From: Verrucomicrobiota bacterium JB024
GTDB lineage: Bacteria > Verrucomicrobiota > Verrucomicrobiia > Opitutales > Cerasicoccaceae
Direction of reading: 5' to 3'
DNA length: 64,000 bases
NCBI GenBank assembly: GCA_030673825.1
Contig: JAUTCS010000088.1
Location: 112,465-176,464 of the forward strand
Shown: in pieces, positions 1 through 8,485 of the stretch
Layout: each line of letters starts with the position of its first letter
Numbering within the stretch: position 1 is the first letter of the stretch
Position numbers and translations under genes: made by a program
The notes under the pieces: model-generated
What the model was told of the DNA's origin: nothing
Databases searched by the model: none
The model's input: only the letters and a program-made list of their open reading frames with translations

Positions 1-153
1 CCCGCGCCCGTTTCATGCAAGTTCTCGTGACAAATGGCCCTGTCGCAGTCAGGTACAGAGGTGTTCTGTTCTGCTTTCGCTCTCACAGCCCCGAGGGCAG
101 TTTAATCACACATCCCGCAAGCCTCTCCGCCCTCTCTGAACGCACTCCAATCT

Positions 154-2106
154 ATGTCTCAGAAAAACGATTTCGGTTCGCTCAACCTCTCGCGCCGCAA
201 TTTCCTGCGTTCGTGCGCCGTCGTCGGGGCCGCTGCCGCAGGTGGCCCCCTCTTTAATATCTTCGTCCCCAGCGCCCGCGCCAGTACGGAGAACATTCCG
301 CCCGCATCCTCCGGCATGAATCTGCTTATCTTCATCACCGACCAGGAGCGGGCCCTGCAATGGTTCCCCCCGGGATGGGCCGCGACCAACCTGCCGGCGG
401 TCACCTCCCTGCGGGCGAATGGCGTCTCCTTTGAGCGCGCCTACACGGTATCGGCCATGTGCACACCTTCGCGCAATGCCTTGTTCACCGGCCTCTTCCC
501 CGCCCAGCACCGCTCTTACGACACGCTGACCGAGGGCTTCCCGCAGTCGGAGGCCGAGCACCAACTTGATCCCTCCCTGCCGAACCTGGCGACCATCCTG
601 AAGGCCGCCGGCTACGAGGTCGTTTACAAAGGCAAGTGGCACCTGAGCAAGGGCGTCGAAGGCTGTGACGGCGACCTGCAAAGCGACGACATCTCCCGCT
701 ACGGCTTCGACCAGTGGGACGCCCCCGACGCGGGGCAGGACGTGAAAATCGAGAATTACGGCGGAGGCACCGCCAACAACGACACACGCTACGTGGACGA
801 TGCCATCGCCTACCTGGAGAGCAAACGCGACAACCCGGGCAACAAGCCTTTCTGCCTCGTCGTCTCTCTGGTCAACCCCCATGACGTGCTCGGCTATCCC
901 GGCAACCACGGCGAGGGCGGCTACCAGGCTTCGGACCTGCTGGGAGACATCGGTCTGCCGCCCAGCGTCTACGAAGATCTTTTTAGCAATTACAAGCCGT
1001 CCACGCACTATCAGTTGCTGGCCCGCCTGAACGGGCTGGGTCCGATCACCAACGACAACCAGCGCCTCAACTACATCAACTTCTACGGCAATCTTATGAA
1101 AACCGTGGACGGCCACCTGCAACGGCTGCTCGACGTGTTTGCCGAAAACGAAGACGGTGAGACCCTGCGCGCCAATACGCTCATCATGCGCACCTCCGAC
1201 CACGGGGAAATGGGCATGGCCCACGGCGGCCTTCGTCAGAAGTCCTTCATGTGCTACGAGGAGGCCATCCGCGTCCCGCTGGTCTGGTCAAACCCCGAAC
1301 TGTTCCCCACCGGACGCGTGTGCCCGCATCTGGTCTCGCACGTGGACCACATCCCCACCATCTGCTCGCTCCTGGGTGTCGCCAACTGGCAGCAGACCTA
1401 CAGCTTCGCGGGGGTCGATTACAGCAGCCTGATCCTCGATCCGGGAGCGGCCGCGGTTCAGGATTACGTCCTTTTCACCTACGACGATATCTATGCCGGG
1501 CAATCCGCCGAGGGCACCGACGGCAACGGCATCCTCCCCCCACCCAACCGCATCCAGATGATCCGCGAGGATCACTACAAGTATGCGCGTTACTTCGACG
1601 GGCTCGGCGAGACCCCGGATCAGCAGGAGTTCTACGACGTGCGCACGGCTGGCCTGGGGGGCACCGATACGGACCCCGCGACCGGCCAGCCGGTCGAGTT
1701 GCGCAACCTCTCCCTCTGGGCCGAGGCGCTGCGCCAGGCAGACAATGAGGACACCCTCGCCACCCCCGCCCAGGAGGCCAAGCGCGTCCAGATGATGCAG
1801 CGCCTTTCCGATGTGGTGGCCGAACGTCTGCAACCGGGTCCGCCGGTCCCCTCCCCTGTTCCGGCCGGAGACGTGAGCATCACCACAGTCACCGTCACCG
1901 ACGAGGACAGCGAAGAGGACAACGACATGATCCAGATAAAATTCCTCTCCTCCTGGGGCACCGATTACCAACTCCAATTCTCGGATGACCTGGAAAACTG
2001 GAGCGATATCGGAGATCCGCTTCCCGGCAATAACGGCCCCATCCTTTATTGCGAACCGCTGCCTGCCGGGACCGCTTTTTACCGCGTTGTCTCAACCTCC
2101 GCCTGA
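154..2106 (+). CDS. Tat-exported sulfatase (alkaline phosphatase superfamily)
   Basis: A 650-aa arylsulfatase-type enzyme expected to hydrolyse sulfate esters on polysaccharides outside the cytoplasm. Residues 13-20 hold a twin-arginine signal (SRRNFLRS) followed by an Ala/Gly-rich hydrophobic stretch, so export in folded form by Tat is likely. The sulfatase motif C-T-P-S-R is present with Cys103 as the residue that would become formylglycine, followed by the usual L/F-x-T-G. The early metal-site segment (FITDQE) and the late SDHGEMG segment fit the family. The last ~75 residues form a small beta-rich tail (YQLQFSDDLENWSDIG) seen at the C-terminus of many Verrucomicrobiota surface enzymes. 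The ATG at 154 is chosen because the Tat signal begins just after it. The gene stands alone; the next gene follows after about 130 bp. The sulfated substrate cannot be read from sequence. Confidence 0.9.
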   Translation: MSQKNDFGSLNLSRRNFLRSCAVVGAAAAGGPLFNIFVPSARASTENIPPASSGMNLLIFITDQERALQWFPPGWAATNLPAVTSLRANGVSFERAYTVSAMCTPSRNALFTGLFPAQHRSYDTLTEGFPQSEAEHQLDPSLPNLATILKAAGYEVVYKGKWHLSKGVEGCDGDLQSDDISRYGFDQWDAPDAGQDVKIENYGGGTANNDTRYVDDAIAYLESKRDNPGNKPFCLVVSLVNPHDVLGYPGNHGEGGYQASDLLGDIGLPPSVYEDLFSNYKPSTHYQLLARLNGLGPITNDNQRLNYINFYGNLMKTVDGHLQRLLDVFAENEDGETLRANTLIMRTSDHGEMGMAHGGLRQKSFMCYEEAIRVPLVWSNPELFPTGRVCPHLVSHVDHIPTICSLLGVANWQQTYSFAGVDYSSLILDPGAAAVQDYVLFTYDDIYAGQSAEGTDGNGILPPPNRIQMIREDHYKYARYFDGLGETPDQQEFYDVRTAGLGGTDTDPATGQPVELRNLSLWAEALRQADNEDTLATPAQEAKRVQMMQRLSDVVAERLQPGPPVPSPVPAGDVSITTVTVTDEDSEEDNDMIQIKFLSSWGTDYQLQFSDDLENWSDIGDPLPGNNGPILYCEPLPAGTAFYRVVSTSA

Positions 2107-2237
2107 AAGCTCTGCGCACAGCGATAGGTTTAAAATACCTTGCCATCAGGAAGGGACGGCACGTAACGCTATCTCCCGATCTTAGACCGCAAAGCCCTGA
2201 AACGATTGTTAATATCAAGAAAGTGACGCCTCTTGCC

Positions 2238-3062
2238 ATGAGAACAGGCAGTTCGCTGAAATACCTCCGTTCCTTGCTTATAGGCGTCTGTTCGCTTGCC
2301 GTGAATGATTGCGTCGCGGCGGATACCGTCGAAACGGAGGCGGGCCCGTATATCGGCATATTCGGCGGGGTCGGCTCGTCCCCGTCAACAAGCCTGCGGC
2401 AGCAAGGGGCCGTTTACTTAAATCCGCCCAACAGCTTTCCCATGCTCCCCATTGATGCCAATGGCTCGACCGACGGCAGCAATGGCATCCCGGTAGCCGG
2501 CGCCCACATCGGCTACGAATGGGATCATTGGGAGATTGCTCCCGGTTGGGGCCTTAAACCCGCCCTTGAACTTGAAGGGATTTATATCGGTGAACATTCG
2601 CCGGTCGGTACCATGCCGGTTCACCCCAGCTTCCTGGGCACGCAGTATGTGACGGTTCCCATCACCACCGGCGTCGTCCTGCCCAACGCGGTTCTTGTTC
2701 TTCAGACTCCGTACTCCGACAAGATTTTTCCTTACTTCGGGCTGGGAGCCGGAGGGGCCTTTGTCTCCATCAGCGGATCGGATTCCGCGAACCCATCCGA
2801 ACCCGGCATCAACCATTTCAATTCGGCCCCGGACGCCTCCGACTTCGCCTTCGCGTGGCAGTTGAAAGCCGGCATCAAAGCTGAAATATTCAAAAACACC
2901 TACCTGTTTCTGGAATACCGGTACCTCTCGATCGATCCGACCAGCTATACATTTGGCTCCACGGACTATCCCGGTGTTCACCTCCCGACCACGAGCTGGA
3001 ACGTCAATCTTGGCCGCCAAGAATACAATTTGTTCATCACCGGACTCCAATACAAGTTCTGA
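2238..3062 (+). CDS. outer-membrane beta-barrel protein (opacity/OmpW-like)
   Basis: A 274-aa exported protein predicted to form an eight-strand-type outer-membrane barrel. The start at 2238 is preferred over upstream in-frame codons because it begins a good signal peptide (MRTGSSLKYLRSLLIGVCSL... then AADTV). The mature part begins GPYIGIFGGVG, has alternating polar/hydrophobic strands and Gly/aromatic girdles (YFGLGAGGAFVSI, YLFLEYRYLSI), and ends in ...GLQYKF with a terminal Phe, the usual outer-membrane barrel signal. Its role (porin, adhesin or envelope integrity) cannot be told. No sulfatase partner protein is implied beyond its position 131 bp downstream of one. Confidence 0.75.
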   Translation: MRTGSSLKYLRSLLIGVCSLAVNDCVAADTVETEAGPYIGIFGGVGSSPSTSLRQQGAVYLNPPNSFPMLPIDANGSTDGSNGIPVAGAHIGYEWDHWEIAPGWGLKPALELEGIYIGEHSPVGTMPVHPSFLGTQYVTVPITTGVVLPNAVLVLQTPYSDKIFPYFGLGAGGAFVSISGSDSANPSEPGINHFNSAPDASDFAFAWQLKAGIKAEIFKNTYLFLEYRYLSIDPTSYTFGSTDYPGVHLPTTSWNVNLGRQEYNLFITGLQYKF

Positions 3063-3166
3063 CCCTTTATTCCTGTCCGATTGCCAGCCCTGCCGTGTAT
3101 GCGGTTATCCATACGGGGTCAGCCCGATCGGGTACCTGCACGGCATCCGCATCGAGCGTGCGATAA

Positions 3167-3484
3167 AACCTCCTGCGCCACAGCGACCTGGTAATCGCCG
3201 CCATTGCAGAAGAAGTCGGCGAACACAACGCTATGTACTTCTCCCGACTGTTCAAGCGCCTCATCGGCACAACCCCGAAGGTACTGCGGACACCACAAGG
3301 TCTAGAGCATCTTCGGTTTAAGGCGCGATTAGCGGATCAACTTGACTTCTCACCTCAGTGCTGGCATAAATACCAAGTAACACTGCTGATGAAAGCATTC
3401 TGTCTCATATTTCTTAACGCACGGCAACGCCACCGGGTTCTGATTCGAACGGCCCGTCCTGGTTTGCCCGGCGCTGTCAACTGA
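3167..3484 (+). pseudogene. decayed AraC-family regulator, C-terminal HTH fragment
   Basis: An open stretch with no start codon at its head reads LRHSDLVIAAIAEEVG, then MYFSRLFKRLIGTTPK. This is the second helix-turn-helix of an AraC/XylS activator, including the conserved YFSRLFKR core and the G-x-(T/S)-P turn. A stop codon lies immediately upstream (3164-3166) and nothing resembling the first HTH or sensor domain precedes it. Downstream the frame runs on into non-homologous sequence to 3484. It is a remnant, not a functional regulator. The 200 bp after it (3485-3687) holds no gene I can support. Confidence 0.6.
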
Positions 3485-3687
3485 GCAGAAGGAAGCCCAC
3501 GTAAGGGTAATCCACGCATAAGAGACATCGCCGGGTAGCTCCGGCTTGGGTGTCTAACCCAGGGATACCGGCGCGAATACGTCTATCCAAGACCCCTTGG
3601 ATATAGCCTTTGCCTATAGCAGTGCCGTCGCGGGCCTGCGTTTAACCGACTGCCAGCACAACTGGCGCATAATGCTTCATATTTACC

Positions 3688-4140
3688 ATGATAACCATGA
3701 ATACTAAACAAATATTTATATCAAAATCTGATTACCTCCGCATAAAAGCTCTCATCACTGATCCCGATTTTGCCTACATTCACAATGGCCGAACAGCCTC
3801 CCTCAAGGGCGAGTTGGAAAGAGCTGCCGTGGTCGAGGATTCCGAACTGTCTGCAAACCGGGTCGGACTAAACTCCAGAGTAGTGATCAAAGACCTGAGA
3901 ACGCATGAGAAGGAGGAATACCAGCTCACTATGCCAGAGGATATGGAGGATGACGAAAGCAATATCTCTATCTTGTCTCCAATCGGAACCATCCTCCTGG
4001 GGTATGCTGCAGGAGATGAGATTACCTGCGACACCCCAGGCGGCTCCCGACAGATTCTTATCGAATCAGTTAAGCGAGGCACTCAGGTCCCCAGAAGTCA
4101 GCGCTCTGTCATCGACGAAATACTCAACAGAAGCCTGTGA
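3688..4140 (+). CDS. Rnk/GreA C-terminal domain protein
   Basis: A 150-aa protein of the Rnk family (regulator of nucleoside diphosphate kinase), which carries a GreA/GreB C-terminal FKBP-like domain and can bind RNA polymerase near the secondary channel. The segment from about residue 45 (RVGLNSRVVIKDLRTHEKEEYQL) through ISILSPIGTILLGYAAGDEI to the C-terminus matches the GreA-C fold pattern: a beta strand of the V-x-(L/I)-D type followed by S-P-(I/L)-G-x-(A/I)-L-(I/L)-G-x-x-x-G-D. There is no Gre coiled-coil with acidic tip, so it is not a cleavage factor. A second in-frame ATG at 3697 is an alternative start. It lies 42 bp ahead of a DUF3088/HAD pair in the same direction and may be cotranscribed. 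Confidence 0.8.
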   Translation: MITMNTKQIFISKSDYLRIKALITDPDFAYIHNGRTASLKGELERAAVVEDSELSANRVGLNSRVVIKDLRTHEKEEYQLTMPEDMEDDESNISILSPIGTILLGYAAGDEITCDTPGGSRQILIESVKRGTQVPRSQRSVIDEILNRSL

Positions 4141-4182
4141 CCTACAGCTCGAAACTGCGAATAACCATTGAATGAATACCAT

Positions 4183-4542
4183 ATGAAAGCACACACCCTT
4201 TTTATACTAAAACCATGCGAGCTCAACGCGGAGAAAATAACCGCCTACTGTAGGGATAGCGCGCAAGTCTTGGGCTTGTTCCAGTTCTTCCCCTACCTGA
4301 AGGATCATGTCGAGGTTCGTGTATTAAATGACCAAGAGCCCCGCACTGAACTGGTTCGCATGCTGGGCGGAAGCAACCAGTCCTGCCCCTTGCTATTACT
4401 CAATGCAGAACTGTCAGCAATACCGCCCCTCGTAAATATCATGCAGGCAAATGGGCGCCGCTTCATCACGGGGACACAGCAAATTTCCCGATATCTGGCA
4501 GCTACCTACGGCTCCGCAGTTAATCAGGGGAAATCAGCATGA
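4183..4542 (+). CDS. DUF3088 family protein
   Basis: A 119-aa protein that matches my memory of DUF3088: the start LFILKP, then ...GLFQFFPYLKDHVEVRVLN, the Q-S-C-P-L-L-L-L segment, and RRFITGTQQISRYLAATYG at the end. The layout resembles a thioredoxin/glutathione-transferase N-domain fold, but no redox Cys pair is evident and the biochemical role is unknown. ATG 4183 is preferred to the upstream TTG at 4168. Its stop overlaps the next start as ATGA (4539-4542), which points to translational coupling with the HAD phosphatase. Confidence 0.75.
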   Translation: MKAHTLFILKPCELNAEKITAYCRDSAQVLGLFQFFPYLKDHVEVRVLNDQEPRTELVRMLGGSNQSCPLLLLNAELSAIPPLVNIMQANGRRFITGTQQISRYLAATYGSAVNQGKSA

Positions 4543-5180
4543 AGCATTTTCTTTTTGATCTCGACGGCACCCTTGGAAATACCCTTCCGCTGTGTATCCA
4601 AGCCTTCCAGGAATCCTTACAGTCGGTCACCGGACAGAGCTTCAGCGGAGAGGAGATTTCCGCAACCTTTGGTCCCTGTGAACTGGGGACAATTCGCGCA
4701 CTCGCACCCAGCAAGGAAACCGAGGCCCTGGATAGCTATTTGAAGCGGTACCGCGCCCTGCACGCCAACTGGTCGAGGCCATTCGACGGAATCTGGGAAA
4801 TAATGGATTACCTGCATGAGCGAAAGGCTTTTATCGGATTGATAACATCGAAAGGGTCCCCGAGCACACATATCACCCTGAAGCAATATGGAATGGAAGA
4901 TACATTCAGGGCCGTAAAAACAGGGGTTCCCAACGGACCCATAAAAGACCTACAAATCAAAGAGACATTGCGGGATTTCATGATGAGGCCGCAGGAAGTT
5001 TTGTATGTAGGAGACTCGCCGATCGACATCGCCGCCTCGCGTGCAGCAGGCATACGTGTCGCAGCCGCAGCTTGGGCTCCCACCTCTGACGCAGACCTTC
5101 TCCGTTCGAAGAATCCGGACTTCTTGTTCACCTCAGTCAAAGATTTCTATTCATTCATTAGAACGACGCTCCACGGCTGA
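4539..5180 (+). CDS. HAD-superfamily phosphatase (Gph/PGPase-like)
   Basis: A 213-aa haloacid-dehalogenase family hydrolase. Motif I is FDLDGTLGNT at residues 5-14, with the Asp nucleophile and the Asp general acid both present. Motif II is the Thr/Ser of LITSKG. Motif III/IV is VYVGDSPIDIAASRAAGI, with the acidic pair for Mg2+ binding. An alpha-helical cap lies between motifs I and II, as in phosphoglycolate phosphatase and pyrophosphatase PpaX. The usual V-D-S after DGT is G-N-T here, so the exact substrate is uncertain. It overlaps the DUF3088 gene by 4 bp. A strong hairpin terminator follows 96 bp downstream. Confidence 0.85.
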   Translation: MKHFLFDLDGTLGNTLPLCIQAFQESLQSVTGQSFSGEEISATFGPCELGTIRALAPSKETEALDSYLKRYRALHANWSRPFDGIWEIMDYLHERKAFIGLITSKGSPSTHITLKQYGMEDTFRAVKTGVPNGPIKDLQIKETLRDFMMRPQEVLYVGDSPIDIAASRAAGIRVAAAAWAPTSDADLLRSKNPDFLFTSVKDFYSFIRTTLHG

Positions 5181-5276
5181 ATACGGTTTGTTGGCGACGG
5201 GTCATTCATCAGAACCGCGTGACAACAGCTCATCGATCTACCCGTTTTCAAAACCAGGTAGCAGCATCCAATAAAA

Positions 5277-5316
5277 AAAGGCCATCCATCAGAATTTAAA
5301 CCTGTGGATGGCCTTT
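5277..5316. terminator. perfect 12-bp hairpin, bidirectional terminator
   Basis: AAAGGCCATCCA at 5277-5288 is the exact reverse complement of TGGATGGCCTTT at 5305-5316, with a 16-nt loop. The stem is preceded by an A-run, giving a T-run on the minus strand, so it probably ends transcripts from the HAD gene (plus) and the small gene at 5327-5452 (minus). Confidence 0.8.
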
Positions 5317-5326
5317 GTATAGGCAT

Positions 5327-5452
5327 TTACTTCTTGTGCTTAGTCGTTTCGCGCGACCCCATCAACTCGATATGCTTGCGCTTCTTACTGCTAACTTTGG
5401 ATGCACTTTGCTTGTTTTTCTTATTGATCGCCTTTGGTGATTTATCTCCCAT
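5327..5452 (-). CDS. 41-aa lysine/serine-rich small protein (MGDKSPK type)
   Basis: A 41-codon gene read on the minus strand. It begins MGDKSPKAINKKNK and ends ETTKHKK; about a third of the residues are Lys or Arg. An AGGAG ribosome-binding site lies 7 nt upstream of the ATG, and the terminator at 5277-5316 begins just after the stop, so expression is well supported. Short proteins starting MGDKSPK and rich in Lys/Gln/Ser recur in diverse bacteria, usually annotated as hypothetical; their function is not known to me. A nucleic-acid-binding or intrinsically disordered role is only a guess from charge. The UPF0316 gene lies upstream in the same direction. Confidence 0.75.
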   Translation of the reverse strand: MGDKSPKAINKKNKQSASKVSSKKRKHIELMGSRETTKHKK

Positions 5453-5514
5453 TTTAGACTCCTGTTTTTAATGGTTTACTCGTGTATTGGATGATCAGGT
5501 CTGTGCTTACCTAA

Positions 5515-6102
5515 TCAGCGTTTCTTGAGGTTTGCCTCAGTGGAAAATGCGCCGGGAATCCAGTTCGCAATCGGCGGTGTAGTCCCTACGTTGCGCAGGT
5601 CCTCAATTGTGTAGAACGGTGTCGGCTCAAACTCGGACAGTATGGCAAGAACACTCTTTAGTCGCTTACGCTTCGATATGACCAGGAATACGTTGACCTT
5701 TCCTTTCAGCCCGTCGGCATCCACAGAGGTCACACCAAAACCGTCCCCAGAAATGCGACTCCTGAGTTGTTCTTCATCGTTGCTCTGTGCAATTACGCGT
5801 ATCAAAACATAGCCTAGAGCAAGTTTTTCTTCGATCCACATGCCAACGTAAGTTCCAGCCGAAAAACCGCCAGACCAAGCAAGAATTGACGCGATATTGG
5901 TTAGGTTTTCCATCACTTGTGTGATCGCCACTAACCAGATAGTTATTTCAATAAATGCTAATATCGGCACCGTTTTTTTCATTCCCCTGTAAATGAGAAT
6001 ATGCCGCAGCGTAGCCATGCTGACGTCTGTCAGCTTAGCGATAAAAATCAGTGCTGGAATAATAACCCAGCTTACATAATCAAATGAATATATATAGTCC
6101 AC
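5515..6102 (-). CDS. UPF0316 / DUF2179 membrane protein
   Basis: A 195-aa inner-membrane protein of the UPF0316 family (YebE type). The N-terminal half has three hydrophobic segments: VIIPALIFIAKLTDVSMATL, a second around IEITIWLVAITQVM, and a third around ILAWSGGFSAGTYVGMWIEEKLALG with the family's conserved G-x-x-x-G-x-x-x-G-x-x-x-E-x-x pattern. The C-terminal half (about residues 110-185) is a soluble DUF2179 ferredoxin-like domain (VNVFLVISKRKRLKSVLAIL). Start codon GTG at 6102. It is the first gene of a minus-strand pair with the 41-aa protein. Function unknown; transport or signalling roles have not been shown for the family as far as I know. Confidence 0.8.
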   Translation of the reverse strand: MDYIYSFDYVSWVIIPALIFIAKLTDVSMATLRHILIYRGMKKTVPILAFIEITIWLVAITQVMENLTNIASILAWSGGFSAGTYVGMWIEEKLALGYVLIRVIAQSNDEEQLRSRISGDGFGVTSVDADGLKGKVNVFLVISKRKRLKSVLAILSEFEPTPFYTIEDLRNVGTTPPIANWIPGAFSTEANLKKR

Positions 6103-6985
6103 TTTGAGGTAGAGTTAAAGTTAATATACCCCCAGCTTTCATGATGGCTATGGCAGCAATTTACGCCAGTAGGCCAGGACTGATCGTCCATCTGCTCTCA
6201 GAAGCTGCTCCAATTAACACAGTTCAAATACAGATTGAAAAGGGAACTCACTGATCGATCAGAGACCAGTGACGAATCCGCCAGGAAATCAATTATTAAA
6301 TCCGATGAACACCAAGAAGAACGAACCAAGACTGCCTCGTCCTCAAGCGTTCAACGGCCAATCGCGAGAAAGATCAGATAGCATTTCTCACGTACAAGCC
6401 TGTAAAATATGTTAGTGGGAGGACTCATTCCAAACCTAATCCATATAATAAAAATACTAAGTCAAGAAATCATCATTAAAATGAACAATTATGTTCATAT
6501 TAGGAAAGTAATAACCCCATACATTAGGGTGGTTCGTTTTTCTCTAAACGAAAATTAAGCGAGTGACATTTTCCGGAGGTTCCCCTGCCTTGCAGTATAC
6601 TTAATTTGATTCTTTTAAGGATGTTGACGGAAGGCGGTCGGCGATGGAGCACAGCAGGCATGAGGTTTATATTTACGCCTGCCAGAAACGGGGCAATACA
6701 TCGATATTTCGTTATGCAAGCAAACGACTATCGACCAGAATCCTTGGTGCGGAACTTCACGCGCTGAGGCCATGGGGCACCTGAACATGAGCATGCTTTC
6801 CGCGGACAGCAATTTGAAAGAAAAAGCTCTTAAGAAGTTCTTGAACAGCGACTTTTCTCGTCTCTGTGGTCATCAAATGATGGCAATTGCTGGAGTGGTA
6901 AGCTTGCCAAATGGATGGTATTTCCTTTCAGGGAACATTATTTTTAGCTTTATCTAATAATCTAGATTGTATTGTATCGTAATCT
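6103..6985. other. gene-poor, partly AT-rich spacer before the Wadjet operon
   Basis: About 880 bp without a gene I can support. The segment 6400-6620 is clearly AT-richer than both flanks. Short open frames at 6615-6957 on both strands have no recognisable family, no SD and no codon pattern. The last 60 bp before jetA (TTTAGCTTTATCTAATAATC...) presumably hold its promoter, but no clear -35/-10 pair stands out. Base composition unlike the surroundings fits a mobile-island boundary. Confidence 0.5.
6481..6498. repeat. inverted repeat, possible operator
   Basis: ATGAACA - ATTA - TGTTCAT, a perfect 7-bp inverted repeat with a 4-nt spacer in the AT-rich spacer. It could be an operator, but it lies about 490 bp from the nearest supported start, so this is weak. 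Confidence 0.25.
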
Positions 6986-8485
6986 ATGGAAACGGCACCG
7001 ACGTTGGCTCGCAGGTTAATCGTTGAGCGACTAAACCATCCGGCCTGGCTGCTGCTGGCTGCGACACGGGGACCACTCATGTTGGCCAGCCTGAAGCCCT
7101 TGTTTGAGAGCAGTTCATCTGAAATCACCTTGGAGGATGCGCGCGAGCAATTGGCTAGCCTCCTGTCTCAACACGCGAACGACCCAACTTACGGCATCGA
7201 CTCCGATGACTTCCGTGCGCTGGCGCGCCGGGAGTTGCGCGACTGGATCAAGCGCGGCTTGCTGGTTGAGCGAAGCGGTATCCTATTCGCGACCGACGCA
7301 CTGCAGGCAACGTTTCGCTTCCTGGAAACGATTGAGCAGCGCGTAATGACAACGACGGCTTCGCGCTTGGCCACCGTCCAGCAAAAGATAGAAGTGCTGC
7401 AAGCCAATCTCAACCCTGATCGTGAATCACGCGCTGCTAATATTCAGCGCAAGATGACTGAACTCGAACAGGAGCTGGAGCGTGTACGACAGGGCTACTT
7501 TGAGGTCCTTGAAGGTGAGCGTGCGGTCGAGGAAATCCGTGAACTCTACAGCCTGGCCATGAGCCTGCGGGCTGACTTTCAGAGAGTGGAGGACTCCTAC
7601 CGGGAGGCCGACCGCAGCCTACGGCAGTCGATCATCGGGGATGAGCAAAATCGCGGCGAAGTGGTGGATAAGCTCCTCGCCACCGATGCTGCGCTTCTGG
7701 AAACGCCGGAGGGTCGTGTCTTCGATGGCTTTTACCGTCAAATCCAGCTTGGCACCGACCTAGATGTCATGCGAGGCCGCCTGCGCGCCATACTCGACCA
7801 CAACGCCTCCATACGAGCCCTCGACCGTCGGCAAACTCAGGACTTAAAGTTCCTGGTCTCTCACTTGATCGACGAATCCAAGAGCGTCCTCCAGGCGCGT
7901 TCGCAAGGTGAGCGCGACGTCAAAGGCTTTATCAAATCAGGACTCGCAGCAGAGAATCACCGCGTCGGTCAACTGCTTCAGCAAGTGCTGGAGGCGGCAC
8001 TCACCATGGACTGGGGAAAACAATCGGTGCGCCGAGCGCCCGCGCCGCTGCCTCCCATCGCGCCTTCTCTACCCAGCCTGCCGGTGGCGGGCAGGCTCTG
8101 TTATAAGGAGATAACGGATATCGAAGAAGCCGCTTTGAATCTTGAGCAGCAGCAAGGTAGCCTCGACCAGCTGGAAGAGGACTTTGTGGCCTGTGACGAC
8201 GATCTGGATACCCTGGTGCTTTATCAAAACACCCTCGATTATTTGCGTAAAAACAGGAGCTCTCATCGCCTCAGTGAATTGGCCACCGCCTTGCCGCCGG
8301 AATATGATGTGGAGACATTGGCCTACTGGCTAGCACTGGCACGTGAAGCGGAATGCCAAGTAGGGCCAGACATGGAAACCTTCACTCTTGAATATGAATA
8401 CGAACGCGCGGTTGACTTTACCGCACCGCTTCTTGCTCTCGATGCAGAGGCTGTGAGCGCGGTTGACCCAGAACACTTGGTATGA
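6986..8485 (+). CDS. jetA: Wadjet type I JetA (DUF3375, MukF/MksF-like kleisin)
   Basis: A 499-aa kleisin-type subunit of the Wadjet SMC complex, which senses and linearises small circular plasmids. The N-terminal ~110 residues are a winged-helix-like region (LNHPAWLLLAATRGPLMLASLKPLF, then RRELRDWIKRGLLVE), typical of DUF3375. A long helical middle follows (LEQELERVRQGYFEVLEGERAVEEIRELYSLAMSLRADF). Then comes RQIQLGTDLDVMRGRLRAIL, and a C-terminal region that would bind the JetC ATPase head. Length matches JetA. The stop overlaps the jetB start as ATGA (8482-8485), the first of three overlaps tying the four genes into one operon. In the known complex JetA bridges JetC heads and binds JetB dimers. 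Confidence 0.92.
   Translation: METAPTLARRLIVERLNHPAWLLLAATRGPLMLASLKPLFESSSSEITLEDAREQLASLLSQHANDPTYGIDSDDFRALARRELRDWIKRGLLVERSGILFATDALQATFRFLETIEQRVMTTTASRLATVQQKIEVLQANLNPDRESRAANIQRKMTELEQELERVRQGYFEVLEGERAVEEIRELYSLAMSLRADFQRVEDSYREADRSLRQSIIGDEQNRGEVVDKLLATDAALLETPEGRVFDGFYRQIQLGTDLDVMRGRLRAILDHNASIRALDRRQTQDLKFLVSHLIDESKSVLQARSQGERDVKGFIKSGLAAENHRVGQLLQQVLEAALTMDWGKQSVRRAPAPLPPIAPSLPSLPVAGRLCYKEITDIEEAALNLEQQQGSLDQLEEDFVACDDDLDTLVLYQNTLDYLRKNRSSHRLSELATALPPEYDVETLAYWLALAREAECQVGPDMETFTLEYEYERAVDFTAPLLALDAEAVSAVDPEHLV

Noticed and set aside
106..1224. Long minus-strand open frame opposite the first sulfatase
   Set aside because: GC-rich third positions keep the antisense frame open; no family pattern, signal peptide or RBS. 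The same holds for 37937-39037, 51633-52808 and 58971-60128 on the plus strand.
3485..3687. Possible attC site or structured RNA (GTCTAACCC ... GTTTAACC, small stems)
   Set aside because: The right-hand core does not fit GTTRRRY and the pairing does not extend; no integron integrase nearby. I see only short chance stems.
6615..6957. Short ORFs of 61-65 aa on both strands before jetA
   Set aside because: No recognisable domain and no RBS; both strands open by chance over a gene-free spacer.
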